Shown piece by piece: positions 17,051 through 26,193 of a DNA stretch of 64,000 nt. Origin of the DNA: Brevundimonas bullata (GTDB lineage: Bacteria > Pseudomonadota > Alphaproteobacteria > Caulobacterales > Caulobacteraceae); contig NZ_JACHLM010000007.1 of assembly GCF_014207965.1 (NCBI RefSeq), forward strand, positions 1 through 64,000, written 5' to 3'. The notes beneath the pieces are model-generated. The model was not told where the DNA came from. It made no database searches and saw nothing but the letters and a program-made list of their open reading frames with translations. Both the position numbers and the translations under genes were made by a program. Numbering within the stretch: the first letter of the stretch is position 1; each line of letters opens with the position of its first letter.

Positions 17051-18490
17051 ATGACTCCATTATCCGCCGATGTGTCGTTCCACGACCTGATCGATACCCT
17101 CCCCAGCGCCCTTGTGGTGCTGGACTCAAGCCTGCACGTGACCTCAGCGAACCGGTCCTTCTATCACCTGTTTCAGGTCCAGGCCGATGAGACTGAAAAT
17201 CGGATATTCTTCGATCTTGGGGAGGGTCAATGGGACATTCCCTCCCTTCGCGACCATCTCGAAGGCGGCCTCACGCAGGATCGTGCAATGGGGGCCTTCG
17301 AGGTTGAGCATGATTTTCCCAGGATTGGGCGCCGCGTCTTTCGTTTGAATGCGGGAAAGCTCCCCCCAGTTGAAAACGGCCCCGCCAACCTTCTATTGGC
17401 GATCGACGACATCACGACGGAACGCGAAGCCTCGCGCGAGAGCGAGCGCGCCTGGCGTCTGGCGCAGACCATAGTCGACACCGTGCGCGACCCGATGGTG
17501 ATCCTTGAGGGGGACATGAGAGTCGCGAGCGTCAATCGCGCCTTTCTGACCCTCTTCCAGGTCGCGGAGGCGGAGGTCATGGCCCGCCCGCTCAAGGATC
17601 TCGGCGAGGGCCAGTGGAATGTATCAGCGCTGGGCGCCTTGTTGGACAAGGTTGTGCCCGACGAGACGGCGTTCGACGGGTTCGAGATCGAAGACGAGTT
17701 CCCTGCATTGGGACGCCGCATCTTCAAAATAAACGCTCGCAAGGTCTACCGGCCGGGCAATCATGTCACCCGCCTTCTGGTCGTCTTTGAAGATGTGACA
17801 GAGGCCCGGCTGCTGGAACGCCACAGGGACATCCTGGCCGCTGAACTCGCGCACCGCATCAAGAACAGTCTGCAGATCATCACCTCCCTAGTCTCTTTCG
17901 AGATTCGAAGAGCGGCGGAACCCTGCATTGACGGCTATCGCGCGATGCAGGCCCGGATCGCCGCCGTTGCAGAACTGTACGACGTCATCTCCCAGTCTTC
18001 AGCCCTGGGCCCCGTTCCAGTTCAACCCTACTTGAGCGGCATCGCGGCCAGCATCCATTCCAGCCTCATTGGCAAGGCCGCCGACATTGAAATCCAGGTG
18101 GAGGCCGAGCCCCTGCTGATCGATGCCGACAAGGCCGTCTCCGTAGGCCTGATCGTCAATGAACTGGCGACCAACGCCGTGAAACACGCCTTTCCCGGCG
18201 GCGCGGGGCGCATCCTCCTGTCGTTTGAACGCCGAGACGACGAGGTTCTGCTGACCGTTCAGGACAATGGCGTGGGTCATGACCAGACCCGCAACAGCGG
18301 AGCGCGTTCCGGGCTAGGGTCCCGCTATGTCGAAGCTTTCGTGAAACAACTGGGAGCCACCTTGGCGCGCGCGACGGGCGCCAACGGCACAACAATGACC
18401 GTCAAGCTGCCAATGTCGATCCTTGCAGAGGCCGCAGACGAAGACGCGACGCCGCCGCTCACGCAGGCGATCAGACACGAGCATGAATGA
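17051..18490 (+). CDS. Tandem-PAS sensor histidine kinase (HWE/HisKA_2 type)
   Basis: The 479-residue cytosolic kinase has two PAS domains (about 8-125 and 135-250) that are clearly copies of each other. Both contain the block DLGEGQW followed by a similar E.E..FP.(I/L)GRR.F..NA segment. The HisKA_2 dimerisation helix follows with phospho-accepting His268 in ELAHRIKNSLQIITSL, then an HATPase domain with VNELATNAVKHAF and DNGVGH. Kinases of this class often feed single-domain regulators or the PhyR/EcfG general stress pathway of alphaproteobacteria. No partner regulator is adjacent. The sensed signal is unknown, and the PAS domains show no FixL-like haem residues. Confidence 0.9.
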   Translation: MTPLSADVSFHDLIDTLPSALVVLDSSLHVTSANRSFYHLFQVQADETENRIFFDLGEGQWDIPSLRDHLEGGLTQDRAMGAFEVEHDFPRIGRRVFRLNAGKLPPVENGPANLLLAIDDITTEREASRESERAWRLAQTIVDTVRDPMVILEGDMRVASVNRAFLTLFQVAEAEVMARPLKDLGEGQWNVSALGALLDKVVPDETAFDGFEIEDEFPALGRRIFKINARKVYRPGNHVTRLLVVFEDVTEARLLERHRDILAAELAHRIKNSLQIITSLVSFEIRRAAEPCIDGYRAMQARIAAVAELYDVISQSSALGPVPVQPYLSGIAASIHSSLIGKAADIEIQVEAEPLLIDADKAVSVGLIVNELATNAVKHAFPGGAGRILLSFERRDDEVLLTVQDNGVGHDQTRNSGARSGLGSRYVEAFVKQLGATLARATGANGTTMTVKLPMSILAEAADEDATPPLTQAIRHEHE

Positions 18491-18721
18491 ACATCATCAT
18501 GAAAACGATTTAGCATTCGCCCCAGCGATTGCTCGATCCGGATATCAAAAATCTGGAGAGAAACCAAAAGCAGGCCGATATTCGAGCCTAATTATATTTA
18601 TATAAAGCAATACTATATTGCGCTTACCCTCGGCCGTCCCCATGTAGGCATTCTAGCGGGTCTGTCAGGACCTCACGCCCCGGCCTCGCCGAGACGCATC
18701 CCACCGAATCCGAGGTTCCAG

Positions 18722-19042
18722 ATGATCGAAGACGCTTACGTCCGACTTTACGCCAATGACTTCGCGCAAATGGCAGGCCGCTCCGAGCTAGGCCAGGATG
18801 TAGAGGGGGCGGTTGAGAAGCGCCTTGCCGATGCGCGCGCCCACGCTGTCATTATGGACTCCCGCAAGGGGCCTGGCCATCTGGACGCCCTGATACGACG
18901 CATTCGAGACACGGCCCCTGAATTCACGGGGCGTGTGATGTTGAAGGATGCAAACCCGCAGGAGGCGGCTGCGCGCCGTTTTGTCTTCCTGACAAGAATC
19001 GCCGACGCTCTCACGGGTGGCGCCGCACCGCAAAGGGTGTGA
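18722..19042 (+). CDS. Hypothetical protein (106 aa)
   Basis: This short protein (MIEDAYVRLYANDFAQMAGR...) is soluble and mostly alpha-helical by composition, with a central AHAVIMDSRKGPGHLDALIRR segment. No family is recognised. It starts 230 bp after the histidine kinase, behind a local AT-rich patch (about 18590-18625) that could hold its promoter. It may be an orphan gene of the lineage. Confidence 0.55.
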   Translation: MIEDAYVRLYANDFAQMAGRSELGQDVEGAVEKRLADARAHAVIMDSRKGPGHLDALIRRIRDTAPEFTGRVMLKDANPQEAAARRFVFLTRIADALTGGAAPQRV

Positions 19043-19116
19043 TGCACGCCTGTTTTCGCGCCCATTGAGCGCTTCAGCTATAGTTTGCCGCCGAGCGGTT
19101 TGGTTTTGAGTTCTTG

Positions 19117-19854
19117 ATGTCTTCTCAGGTAAATTCGCCGCGGCTCGCGGTGCTGATCGATGCGGAAAACGCCTCCGCCCGTATAGCCGAGGCGCTTTTC
19201 TCAGAGATAGCCACGCTTGGAGATGCTTCGGCGCGCCGGATCTACGGCGACTTCTCCAGCGCGCAATTGAGCGGATGGACCAAGGTTCTGGCCAGGTTCG
19301 CCATTCAGCCGCAGCAGAATTTCGCCAACACCAAGGGCAAGAACTCCGGGGACATCGCCTTGGTCATCGACGCCATGGACCTGCTGCACTCGGGACGATT
19401 CGACGGCTTCTGCCTGGTGTCCTCGGACGCCGATTTCACCCGCCTGGCTTCGCGTATCCGCGAGGAAGGCGTAGCCGTCTATGGCTTCGGCGAGCAGAAG
19501 ACCCCCGAGAGTTTCCGCCAAGCCTGCAGCCGCTTCATCTACACTGAAAACCTCAGCGTCGCGGCGGCCCTGGAAGGGCCTGCGCCAGCGGACAAGGCGT
19601 CCAGAAAGTCCACCGTTCGACGTCCGGCGTCTGAAGCCGCCCGCCTGGTCGCGACTGTCATCGCCGACATGGATGAGGACGGCGACGGCTGGGTGGCGGT
19701 CGGTGGTCTTGGTGATCGTCTGCGCAACGCCTACCCCGATTTTGACCAACGCAGCTATGGCTACCCCAAGCTGTCGGATCTTGTCCGCGCTACGGGACGC
19801 TTCGACGTCCAGACCAGCAGCGGCGGGTCCATGAGAATTCGCGACAAGGCCTAG
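19117..19854 (+). CDS. NYN-domain RNase with C-terminal OST-HTH/LOTUS domain
   Basis: The 245-residue protein has an N-terminal NYN (PIN-like) nuclease fold: LAVLIDAENASARIAEALF with the first catalytic Asp, the IYGDF strand, a NSGDIALVIDAMDLLHSG block with conserved acids, and CLVSSDADFTRLASRIR. A linker leads to an OST-HTH/LOTUS domain (about 165-240, from EAARLVATVIADMDEDGDGW to KLSDLVRATGRFDV), a module that binds RNA or DNA structures. NYN proteins cleave structured RNA using metal-bound aspartates. A TTG three bases earlier could be used, but the ATG at 19117 is preferred. Its targets are unknown. Confidence 0.88.
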   Translation: MSSQVNSPRLAVLIDAENASARIAEALFSEIATLGDASARRIYGDFSSAQLSGWTKVLARFAIQPQQNFANTKGKNSGDIALVIDAMDLLHSGRFDGFCLVSSDADFTRLASRIREEGVAVYGFGEQKTPESFRQACSRFIYTENLSVAAALEGPAPADKASRKSTVRRPASEAARLVATVIADMDEDGDGWVAVGGLGDRLRNAYPDFDQRSYGYPKLSDLVRATGRFDVQTSSGGSMRIRDKA

Positions 19855-19900
19855 GCGCCCCGCACCTACGACTGAGGCGCCGACCCGCGCGATATAGCGA

Positions 19901-19932
19901 CAGCCGCCGGCCCGCGCAGCGAGCGGCGGCTG
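19901..19932. terminator. Hairpin between convergent genes
   Basis: CAGCCGCCG (19901-19909) pairs perfectly with CGGCGGCTG (19924-19932) over nine bases, followed by a short pyrimidine run CTCCTTCTC. It sits between the stops of the converging NYN gene and the HbpS-like gene, so it can act as a terminator in both directions. Confidence 0.7.
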
Positions 19933-19952
19933 CTCCTTCTCATGTCTGTGTC

Positions 19953-20456
19953 TCAGTCCGCCGGAAGATGCTGGCGGATGGCGGCCATGGCGCAGCCCTC
20001 GTCGCCGGCCGCGCCGCCCGCGCCCGCCACGCCCAGGGCGCCGATGACCTGACCGTCGACGATCAGGGGCACGCCGCCGCCCAAAAGCAGCAGTTCGTTC
20101 AGGGTGTTGAGGTTCTGGGACGTCGGGTCATTGCGCGCCCGTTCGGCCATGACGCTGGTCGCGGTCTTGGTCGACAGCGCCGTATAGGCCTTGCGTTGCG
20201 CCGCCAGGGTGTTGTGCGGACCGACGACGTCGTCGCGCTGCAAGGCGACCAGGTTGCCGCTGCGGTCGACCACCGCCGCCACCGCCGACCGGCCTTGGGC
20301 GTGGCAGGTGGACAGCACGCCGTCCAGCAGCCGGTTGGCCAGGTCCAGAGACACGTCCTGACGAACCAGAACGCCGTTGGCCGCCGCCGGGGCGTCCTGC
20401 ACCGGAGCCGCGCTGATGAAGGCGGCCGCCGCCAGAAGGGAAAGGGAAAAGGTCAT
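19953..20456 (-). CDS. GlcG/HbpS-family (DUF336) exported protein
   Basis: Starting at the ATG at 20456, the 167-residue product has a signal peptide (MTFSLSLLAAAAFISAAPVQ) and a GlcG/HbpS domain: AVVDRSGNLVALQRDD, then QRKAYTALSTKT and the Gly-rich GGGVPLIVDGQVIGALGVAG. Homologues bind haem or cobalamin-like ligands or accompany glycolate and exporter operons. Many are of unknown role. The gene is 47 bp downstream of the ABC transporter ATPase and in the same direction, so it may be the last gene of the exporter operon. Confidence 0.82.
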   Translation of the reverse strand: MTFSLSLLAAAAFISAAPVQDAPAAANGVLVRQDVSLDLANRLLDGVLSTCHAQGRSAVAAVVDRSGNLVALQRDDVVGPHNTLAAQRKAYTALSTKTATSVMAERARNDPTSQNLNTLNELLLLGGGVPLIVDGQVIGALGVAGAGGAAGDEGCAMAAIRQHLPAD

Positions 20457-20503
20457 TGTCTGGTCCTTTGAATCAGAGCGGCGGCCATGCCCCGCCATCA
20501 GGG

Positions 20504-21226
20504 TCAGGAATGAGGCAGGTCGGCGCGAATCTCGTGTCCGACCACGTCATTTGAGATCAGCAGCCCGTCGCTGAGCATCAGGCGGCGGGTGCAGCGGGCG
20601 GCGACGCCCTCGTCATGGGTGCAGATCAGGAAGGTCGCCCCCTCCTCCCGGTTCACCTCGCGCATCAGGTCCAGCACGCGGTCGGCCGAGTCGCGATCCA
20701 GGTTGCCCGTGGGCTCGTCGGCGATGATCAGGTCCGGCTGGTTCATCAGGGCGCGGGCGATGGCGACGCGCTGCTTCTGGCCGCCCGACAGGCGCGTGGC
20801 CGGATAGTCGATGCGATCCTCAAGCCCCACGCGCGCCAGAAGCCCCCGCGCGCGGTCGCGCATCTGGCGCGAAATGCCCCCGGCGGGCGCGGCGGCGGGG
20901 AAGGCGACGTTCTCCATCGCGGTGAAGTCGGGCAGCAGATGATGAAACTGGAAGACGAAGCCCAGCCGCTCGTTGCGGAACCGCGCCCGCCGGGTCTCGG
21001 ACAGGCCGTCCACGGCTTCGCCGCTGATCGACAGGGCGCCCGCCGACTGGCGCAGCAACAGGCCAATGATCGACAGCAGGGTCGACTTGCCCGACCCCGA
21101 CGCCCCCAGAAGGGCGACCAGCTCGCCCCGGTCCAGATCAAGGTCGACGCCTTTCAGCACACGGGTTTCTTCCTCTCCGTTGCGGAAGACCTTTTCGATC
21201 CCCCGCGCCTGCAGCACGCGCGTCAT
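20504..21226 (-). CDS. ABC transporter ATP-binding protein (LolD/MacB type)
   Basis: The 240-residue ATPase has all nucleotide-binding motifs: Walker A GASGSGKST (41-49), Q-loop FQFHHLLPD, signature LSGGQ (146-150), Walker B LIIADEPTGNLD and the switch His in ICTHDE. The N-terminal block and the EPTGNLD box are typical of the LolD/MacB/FtsE subgroup that powers periplasm-facing exporters by mechanotransmission. Its start overlaps the end of the permease gene by four bases, so the two are made together. Confidence 0.9.
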   Translation of the reverse strand: MTRVLQARGIEKVFRNGEEETRVLKGVDLDLDRGELVALLGASGSGKSTLLSIIGLLLRQSAGALSISGEAVDGLSETRRARFRNERLGFVFQFHHLLPDFTAMENVAFPAAAPAGGISRQMRDRARGLLARVGLEDRIDYPATRLSGGQKQRVAIARALMNQPDLIIADEPTGNLDRDSADRVLDLMREVNREEGATFLICTHDEGVAARCTRRLMLSDGLLISNDVVGHEIRADLPHS

Positions 21227-22428
21227 TGCTGAATCGCCTCCAGCGGATCGACCTTGGAGGCCGAACGGGCGGGCAGGATCGAGGCGATCACCGCCCCCAG
21301 GGTGGTCAGCACCAGGGCCGCGACATAGCCCCCCTGTTCCGGCGCGATGGGCAGGGCCGAGGTTCCGTCAGGCTTGACGATCCCTTGCAGCCAGAGACAC
21401 AGGCCGTAGCCGCTGGCGCAGCCGATCAGGGCGCCGACCAGCCCGATGATCAGCCCCTGAAGCAGGAAGACCCACAGGATGAAGCCGCCCGGCACGCCGA
21501 AGGCGCGCATGATGCCGACCTCGCCGCGCCGTCGGTAGGCGGACAGGACCAGGGCGCTGGCCACGCCGATGATGATGGAGATCAGCGAAAAGATCTGGAT
21601 CAGGGTTCCAGTCTGCCCCTGCGCCGTCAGCGCGTCCTCCAGGCTCAGGTTCTTTTCCTGCCAGGGCGTGGCGCGCAGCCCCGTCGCATCGGCCAGAAAG
21701 CGCGCGACCGCGCGGGCGTCGTCCGGGTTCTTCAGCTTGACCTCGATATTGGTCACCCCCTCGGGCAGGACGAACAAGGGCCGCGCCGTCTGCAACGACA
21801 TGAAGGCCACCCGTTCATCCAGGCTTTGCAGGCCGGTGCGGAACACGCCCTTCACCGTCAGTTGACGCTCCACGCCGCGGTCGGTCCGCAGCAGGATGGT
21901 CTGCCCTGCGCTCAAACCCAGATCCTCCGCCATGCGCACCCCGATCAACAGGCCGTCCGCGCCCAGATCGCCGTCGCCGCTGACGATCTTCGGCGTGATC
22001 TGCGAGATGGCGTCGATCCCCTGCGGGTCCACGCCCAGGATCGAGACCGGCGACACCGCCTCGCTCTTCACCAGGAAGGCGCTGCCCGAAATCTGGGGGC
22101 TGATGGCCGAGACGGCGGGGTTGGCCCGCAGCAGTTGCACGATCATCGGCCAGTCGCGGATCTGCTTGCGCTGGAAGGTGGACACCAGGGCGACCGATTC
22201 CACCGGCAGGTCCGGCCCCGCCAGGACCCGCGCCACGCGCGTCGGCGGCTCCAGACTGACATGGGCGCTGTCGCCCGTGACCTGATCGGTCAGCCGCACG
22301 GCCAGGCCGGCGATCAGGGCGGTGATGAAGACGAACACCGTCACCCCCAACGCCACCCCCGCGATCAGCAGCAAGGTCTGGCTGGGGTTGGACAGCAGAT
22401 ACCGCCGCGCGACCTTGAGGGCGAACAC
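21223..22428 (-). CDS. FtsX-like ABC transporter permease (LolE/MacB-like)
   Basis: The 401-residue permease has one N-terminal helix (about 15-40), a large periplasmic domain (about 45-275) and three C-terminal helices (about 278-300, 325-350 and 365-385), the MacB/LolCE layout. The FtsX core near the C-terminus contains VGIMRAFGV, the coupling helix that contacts the ATPase. Together with the adaptor upstream and the ATPase downstream it should form a tripartite exporter for a lipoprotein, peptide or small molecule that cannot be named from sequence. Confidence 0.88.
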   Translation of the reverse strand: MFALKVARRYLLSNPSQTLLLIAGVALGVTVFVFITALIAGLAVRLTDQVTGDSAHVSLEPPTRVARVLAGPDLPVESVALVSTFQRKQIRDWPMIVQLLRANPAVSAISPQISGSAFLVKSEAVSPVSILGVDPQGIDAISQITPKIVSGDGDLGADGLLIGVRMAEDLGLSAGQTILLRTDRGVERQLTVKGVFRTGLQSLDERVAFMSLQTARPLFVLPEGVTNIEVKLKNPDDARAVARFLADATGLRATPWQEKNLSLEDALTAQGQTGTLIQIFSLISIIIGVASALVLSAYRRRGEVGIMRAFGVPGGFILWVFLLQGLIIGLVGALIGCASGYGLCLWLQGIVKPDGTSALPIAPEQGGYVAALVLTTLGAVIASILPARSASKVDPLEAIQQ

Positions 22429-22432
22429 GGCC

Positions 22433-23506
22433 TCAATCTTCCGTCTTGGGCGCCACGGGTCGAACGCGAGCGCCGACGCGCGCCGAGGCGGGGTCCAGAA
22501 TCACGCGGTCTCCCGCCGTCAGACCGCGCTCGATCAGGGCGTTGACCGTGGGCCAGCGCGCCACCACGACCGCGCGTTCGCGCACGACGTCGTCGGCGTC
22601 GACCACATAGACCTTGGGCGCGGCGGTGGCGTCAGCCACGGCGCTGCGCGGCAGGACGACGGCGCCGGGTCGCTGGCCGACGACGATGGTCACGTCGATA
22701 GAGCGACCGGGAGACAGGGACGGGCCCGCCTCGGGCGCCAGCTTCACCAGCCGCCCCCCCGTGGCCGCATCGACCTGGGGCGAGACCTCGGTCACGCGGG
22801 CGGCGAAAATCGTCGAGGCTCCAGACAGGGCCGCGCGGGCGGACATGCCCGGCCGAAGGGCGTCGGCGTAGGCCTCCTCGACCTCGGCGCGGATTTCGAC
22901 GCCTGTCGCCGATCCCAGTTCGAACAGGGTCTCGCCCGCGGCGACCACCTGGCCGTTGTCGATGGGCCGCACCAGCACCACCCCGCTCATCGGGGCGCGG
23001 ATGGTGAACTCCCGCGCGCGTTCGGCGGAGGCCCGCACGGCGGCGGCGGCGGCGGCGACATTGGCCTCGGCGGCCTGCAGTGTGGTTCGGGCGGCGTCCA
23101 GAGCGGCTGGCGCGGCGAAGCCCCGCTCGCTCAGCGTTCGGGTGCGCTCGTATTTCAGGCGAGCGTCGGCGGCCTCGGCGCGGGCGGCGCGTTCACGCGC
23201 CAGATCGGCCTGGGTCTGGGCCTGCTCAACAGCAGCCAGGATAACGGCCAAGGGCTCGCCGGCCGCAACGCGGTCGCCGTCGTCATGCATCAGGCGCACC
23301 ACCTGCCCCGGATTGGGCGACGCCACCTGAACCAGATCCATAGGCCGCGCCCGCCCCACCACCGACAGCGCCAGCTCCACCGTCTGCAGCTTGACCGTCG
23401 CCACCTCAACCTCGGGCGGTCGGCGCCAAAGGATCACAGCCGTCACGGCCAGTCCGACCAGGACTGCCACGGCGAGGACGATGAGTTGTTTTCGATTGGG
23501 CCGCAT
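22433..23506 (-). CDS. Periplasmic adaptor protein (HlyD/MacA/RND-MFP family)
   Basis: The 357-residue adaptor has one N-terminal anchor helix (QLIVLAVAVLVGLAVTAVIL, about 7-26) and then the membrane-fusion architecture. This comprises a first lipoyl half (PGQVVRLMHDDGDRVAAGEP), an alpha-helical hairpin rich in Ala/Arg/Glu (about 95-175), the second lipoyl half (IRAPMSGVVLVRPIDNGQVV), and beta-barrel domains. It links an inner-membrane ABC permease to an outer-membrane exit duct. It is the first gene of the adaptor-permease-ATPase operon, with only four bases to the next start. No TolC-like gene is adjacent. Confidence 0.9.
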   Translation of the reverse strand: MRPNRKQLIVLAVAVLVGLAVTAVILWRRPPEVEVATVKLQTVELALSVVGRARPMDLVQVASPNPGQVVRLMHDDGDRVAAGEPLAVILAAVEQAQTQADLARERAARAEAADARLKYERTRTLSERGFAAPAALDAARTTLQAAEANVAAAAAAVRASAERAREFTIRAPMSGVVLVRPIDNGQVVAAGETLFELGSATGVEIRAEVEEAYADALRPGMSARAALSGASTIFAARVTEVSPQVDAATGGRLVKLAPEAGPSLSPGRSIDVTIVVGQRPGAVVLPRSAVADATAAPKVYVVDADDVVRERAVVVARWPTVNALIERGLTAGDRVILDPASARVGARVRPVAPKTED

Positions 23507-23580
23507 GAAGGATCTCTGACGGTCGCGATCCGCGACGAACCAATCCTGCGGCGGTCGCCATGGATCGGCAAGCCTGTGGA

Positions 23581-23609
23581 GCCCCGGAGCCGATCATCGA
23601 CTCCGGGGC
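23581..23609 (-). terminator. Hairpin downstream of the outer-membrane barrel gene
   Basis: GCCCCGGAG (23581-23589) pairs with CTCCGGGGC (23601-23609) over nine bases with an 11-base loop. It begins seven bases beyond the stop of the barrel gene on the minus strand and precedes the adaptor operon. It lacks a strong T-run, so it may act as a weak terminator or an mRNA 3' stabiliser. Confidence 0.6.
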
Positions 23610-23615
23610 CTGGAC

Positions 23616-24398
23616 TCAGAAGGTGAACTTGGCTCGCAGGGTCACGGGCACATAGGTACGGTCACCGACGCCGTTGATCGACGCCAGCCCCAGACCGCCG
23701 ATGGCGCTGTCGTCGTCGTTCAGGCTGGAGATATAGCGAATCCCCGTCTCGGCCTGCACCGAGACCTGCTCATTGAAGGCATAGGACAGGCCGACATCGA
23801 CACCCGCCGTGAAGCTGGTGGAGCTGTCATAGAAGGGCGCATCAGCGATGGTGATGGCGGCGTCCGGGATCTCGAACGTGGCGTTGATCTTGTCGGTGAA
23901 GACGGCGCCCAGACGCCCGGCGACGTAGGGCTTGAGCGCGCCGGAGCCAAAGTACTGGCGATAGCCCGCTTCCAGGGCATAGGCCTTGTACTCACCGAAG
24001 GTCCCGTACACCGGCAGGGTCGTAGCCAAGGCCGGCACGAAGGCGCCGCCCACCTGCACCCGGCCCTCGTCGGCCTGCATGTAGCGCACCGATCCGAAGA
24101 CCTCGGCGTTGTTGCTCATGCCATAGGCGAACTCGGCGCCCAGGTTCATGCCCTCGCCATATATGTCGTCGAAGCTGCGCGACTGGATGCGCAGTTCGGC
24201 GTTCACGCCGGCCAGGTCGGGATTGAGCGGACCAAGGTCCGGCACGGCAGCGGTCGCCCCGCCATGCACGTCGCCCCCGGTCGGGAACTCGGCCCCGGCT
24301 TCCAGGCTGACGGTCCAGCGACCGGGCGCGGTCTGAGCCTGAGCCGCGCCGGCGGCCGAAAGCGCGACGACGGTGGAAAGCAAAATCGTCCTGAACAT
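23616..24398 (-). CDS. Outer-membrane beta-barrel protein
   Basis: The 260-residue protein has a signal peptide (MFRTILLSTVVALSAAGAAQAQ, cleavage after AQA) and alternating amphipathic strands throughout, with aromatic girdle residues. It ends in the classic C-terminal beta-signal VTLRAKFTF with a terminal Phe recognised by BamA. The strand content and the SVQAETGIRY/AGVDVGLSYAF motifs fit a small eight- to ten-stranded barrel of the OmpA/OmpW-like fold group. It precedes the adaptor operon on the same strand but is separated by a hairpin, so co-regulation is uncertain. Confidence 0.85.
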   Translation of the reverse strand: MFRTILLSTVVALSAAGAAQAQTAPGRWTVSLEAGAEFPTGGDVHGGATAAVPDLGPLNPDLAGVNAELRIQSRSFDDIYGEGMNLGAEFAYGMSNNAEVFGSVRYMQADEGRVQVGGAFVPALATTLPVYGTFGEYKAYALEAGYRQYFGSGALKPYVAGRLGAVFTDKINATFEIPDAAITIADAPFYDSSTSFTAGVDVGLSYAFNEQVSVQAETGIRYISSLNDDDSAIGGLGLASINGVGDRTYVPVTLRAKFTF

Positions 24399-24611
24399 TC
24401 TTCATCCCTCTTTCATGGCGCCGACGGCGCCGCACCGGCGCCCGTTCGCCGCGAGGCGACGGCAGGACGCCATAGACGAGCCAACGTGACATCTCGTTGG
24501 CACACAAAACGAGCTGACCTTGTCAGACAGCGGCCGATTTACGCGGCATGGGGGCGAGCGGATCAGCCCCCACGGATTTTCTTGCACGAGGATGCGGCGG
24601 TCCAGCCTCGC

Positions 24612-25994
24612 CTAGACCGCAACGGCCAGCGGCTGATCGTCCGTGATCCTGAAGCGCCCGATCAGATCAGTCAGCTCGGCGCAGTCGGCGCGCAGGCTCA
24701 GGCTGCCCGATCTCAGCTGCTCGACCATGCCGGCGTTCTGGCGCGTCACCTGGTTCATGTCGGCGATGGCGCTATCGACCTCGACCAGGCGATGGGCCTG
24801 ATCGGCGGTTGAGGCTCGCACCTCGGTCATCAGGTCGCTGACCTCCTTGATGCCGGAATTGATGGCGGTCAGAGCCTCGCCCGATTGCCGCACCAGGGCC
24901 ACGCCGTCATCGACCTTGGCGGTGCTTGAGGAAATCAGCAGCTTGATTTCCCGGGCCGAGTCCGCCGAGCGCTGGGCCAGGGCGCGCACCTCCGCCGCCA
25001 CGACGGCGAAGCCGCGACCGGCCTCCCCGGCCCGCGCAGCCTCGACCCCGGCGTTGAGGGCGAGCAGATTGGTCTGAAAGGCGATCTCGTCCATGACGCC
25101 GACAATATCGCCGATGTGGCGCGACGCCCGTTCGATCTCTTCCATCGCGCCCACGGCCCGGCCCAGCACCGCGATGCCGTTTTCCGCCAGGGCGCGTGTC
25201 TGCACGACCACGCCGTCGGCGGCGCGTGCATTGTCGGTCGTCTGGCGCACGGTCGCGGCGACCTGGTCCAGCGCGACGGTCGTCTTCTTCAGGCTTTCGT
25301 CCTGGCGCTCGGTGCGTCGCATCAGGTCTTCGGCCGAGCCGCTGATGTCGATAGCCCCGGACTGCATCGCCCCGGCGCTGGACCGGATCACCCCCATGGC
25401 CGAATCCAGCGACGTGATCGCCTTGTTGAAGTTCGTGCGCAGCAGACGGTAGTTTTCGGGGAAGGGCGTCGTGATCAGATAGGTCAGATCGCCCGCCGCC
25501 AGCGCCTCCAGCGCGCCGCCGGCGCCCGACACCGCCGCCGCCTGATTTTGCGCCGCCAGACGATCGCTCTCGGCGCGTCGCGCCCTCTCCTCTTCGGCGG
25601 CGGTCACGTCGGTCGCGAACTTGACGACCTTATAGGGCGCGCCCTGCTCGTCGAGGATCGGATTGTAGGTGGCCTCGATGACGACGCGCCGGCCGCCCTT
25701 GCCGAACCGGGTGAATTTGTCGGCGATGAACTCGCCGTTGTTCAGGCGCGCCCAGAAGGCGGCGTAGGCCGTCGAGCGCGCCTCGTCCTGATCCAGAAAC
25801 ATCCGATGGTGACGGCCGCGAACCTCGTCGAGGGCGTAGCCCAGCACGTTCAGAAAGTTCTGGTTGGCGGTCAGGACATGGCCCTGAAGGTCGAACTCGA
25901 TGACGGCCTGGGAGCGTTGCAAGGCGGAGAGCATCGCGCGCATCTCGCGCATTTCCGTTTCAGCCAGCCGTCGGTCGCGCCTACGTGCAAACAT
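24612..25994 (-). CDS. Soluble PAS-containing methyl-accepting chemotaxis protein
   Basis: The 460-residue receptor lacks membrane helices. A PAS domain (about 22-135, with [20 protein letters not shown] and a DVTAAEEE exit) is followed by a linker and the MCP signalling domain. The hairpin tip reads [20 protein letters not shown] and [20 protein letters not shown], which contacts CheA and CheW. Cytosolic PAS-MCPs sense internal redox or energy state. No chemotaxis genes are adjacent, so it must signal to a cluster elsewhere. The EAL protein is divergent and 200 bp away, a pairing that joins motility and c-di-GMP control. Confidence 0.92.
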   Translation of the reverse strand: MFARRRDRRLAETEMREMRAMLSALQRSQAVIEFDLQGHVLTANQNFLNVLGYALDEVRGRHHRMFLDQDEARSTAYAAFWARLNNGEFIADKFTRFGKGGRRVVIEATYNPILDEQGAPYKVVKFATDVTAAEEERARRAESDRLAAQNQAAAVSGAGGALEALAAGDLTYLITTPFPENYRLLRTNFNKAITSLDSAMGVIRSSAGAMQSGAIDISGSAEDLMRRTERQDESLKKTTVALDQVAATVRQTTDNARAADGVVVQTRALAENGIAVLGRAVGAMEEIERASRHIGDIVGVMDEIAFQTNLLALNAGVEAARAGEAGRGFAVVAAEVRALAQRSADSAREIKLLISSSTAKVDDGVALVRQSGEALTAINSGIKEVSDLMTEVRASTADQAHRLVEVDSAIADMNQVTRQNAGMVEQLRSGSLSLRADCAELTDLIGRFRITDDQPLAVAV

Positions 25995-26193
25995 GGTCGC
26001 CTCGAAACTTCAGCCCGCAGGGCGGACATGGGGCGCGGCTTCTAGGAGCGGGTTCGTTAAGGAAACGTGCTTGTTTCGTCTGGCGTTTCGGTCTGCATCC
26101 TGTTCATTTTTTCAGCCCGCCGCCGCCGACTGCAAGATTTCGTAAAGAGGCTCAGCCCTACGCATATATCCAACCAGTAGGGAGCGTGAGCGG

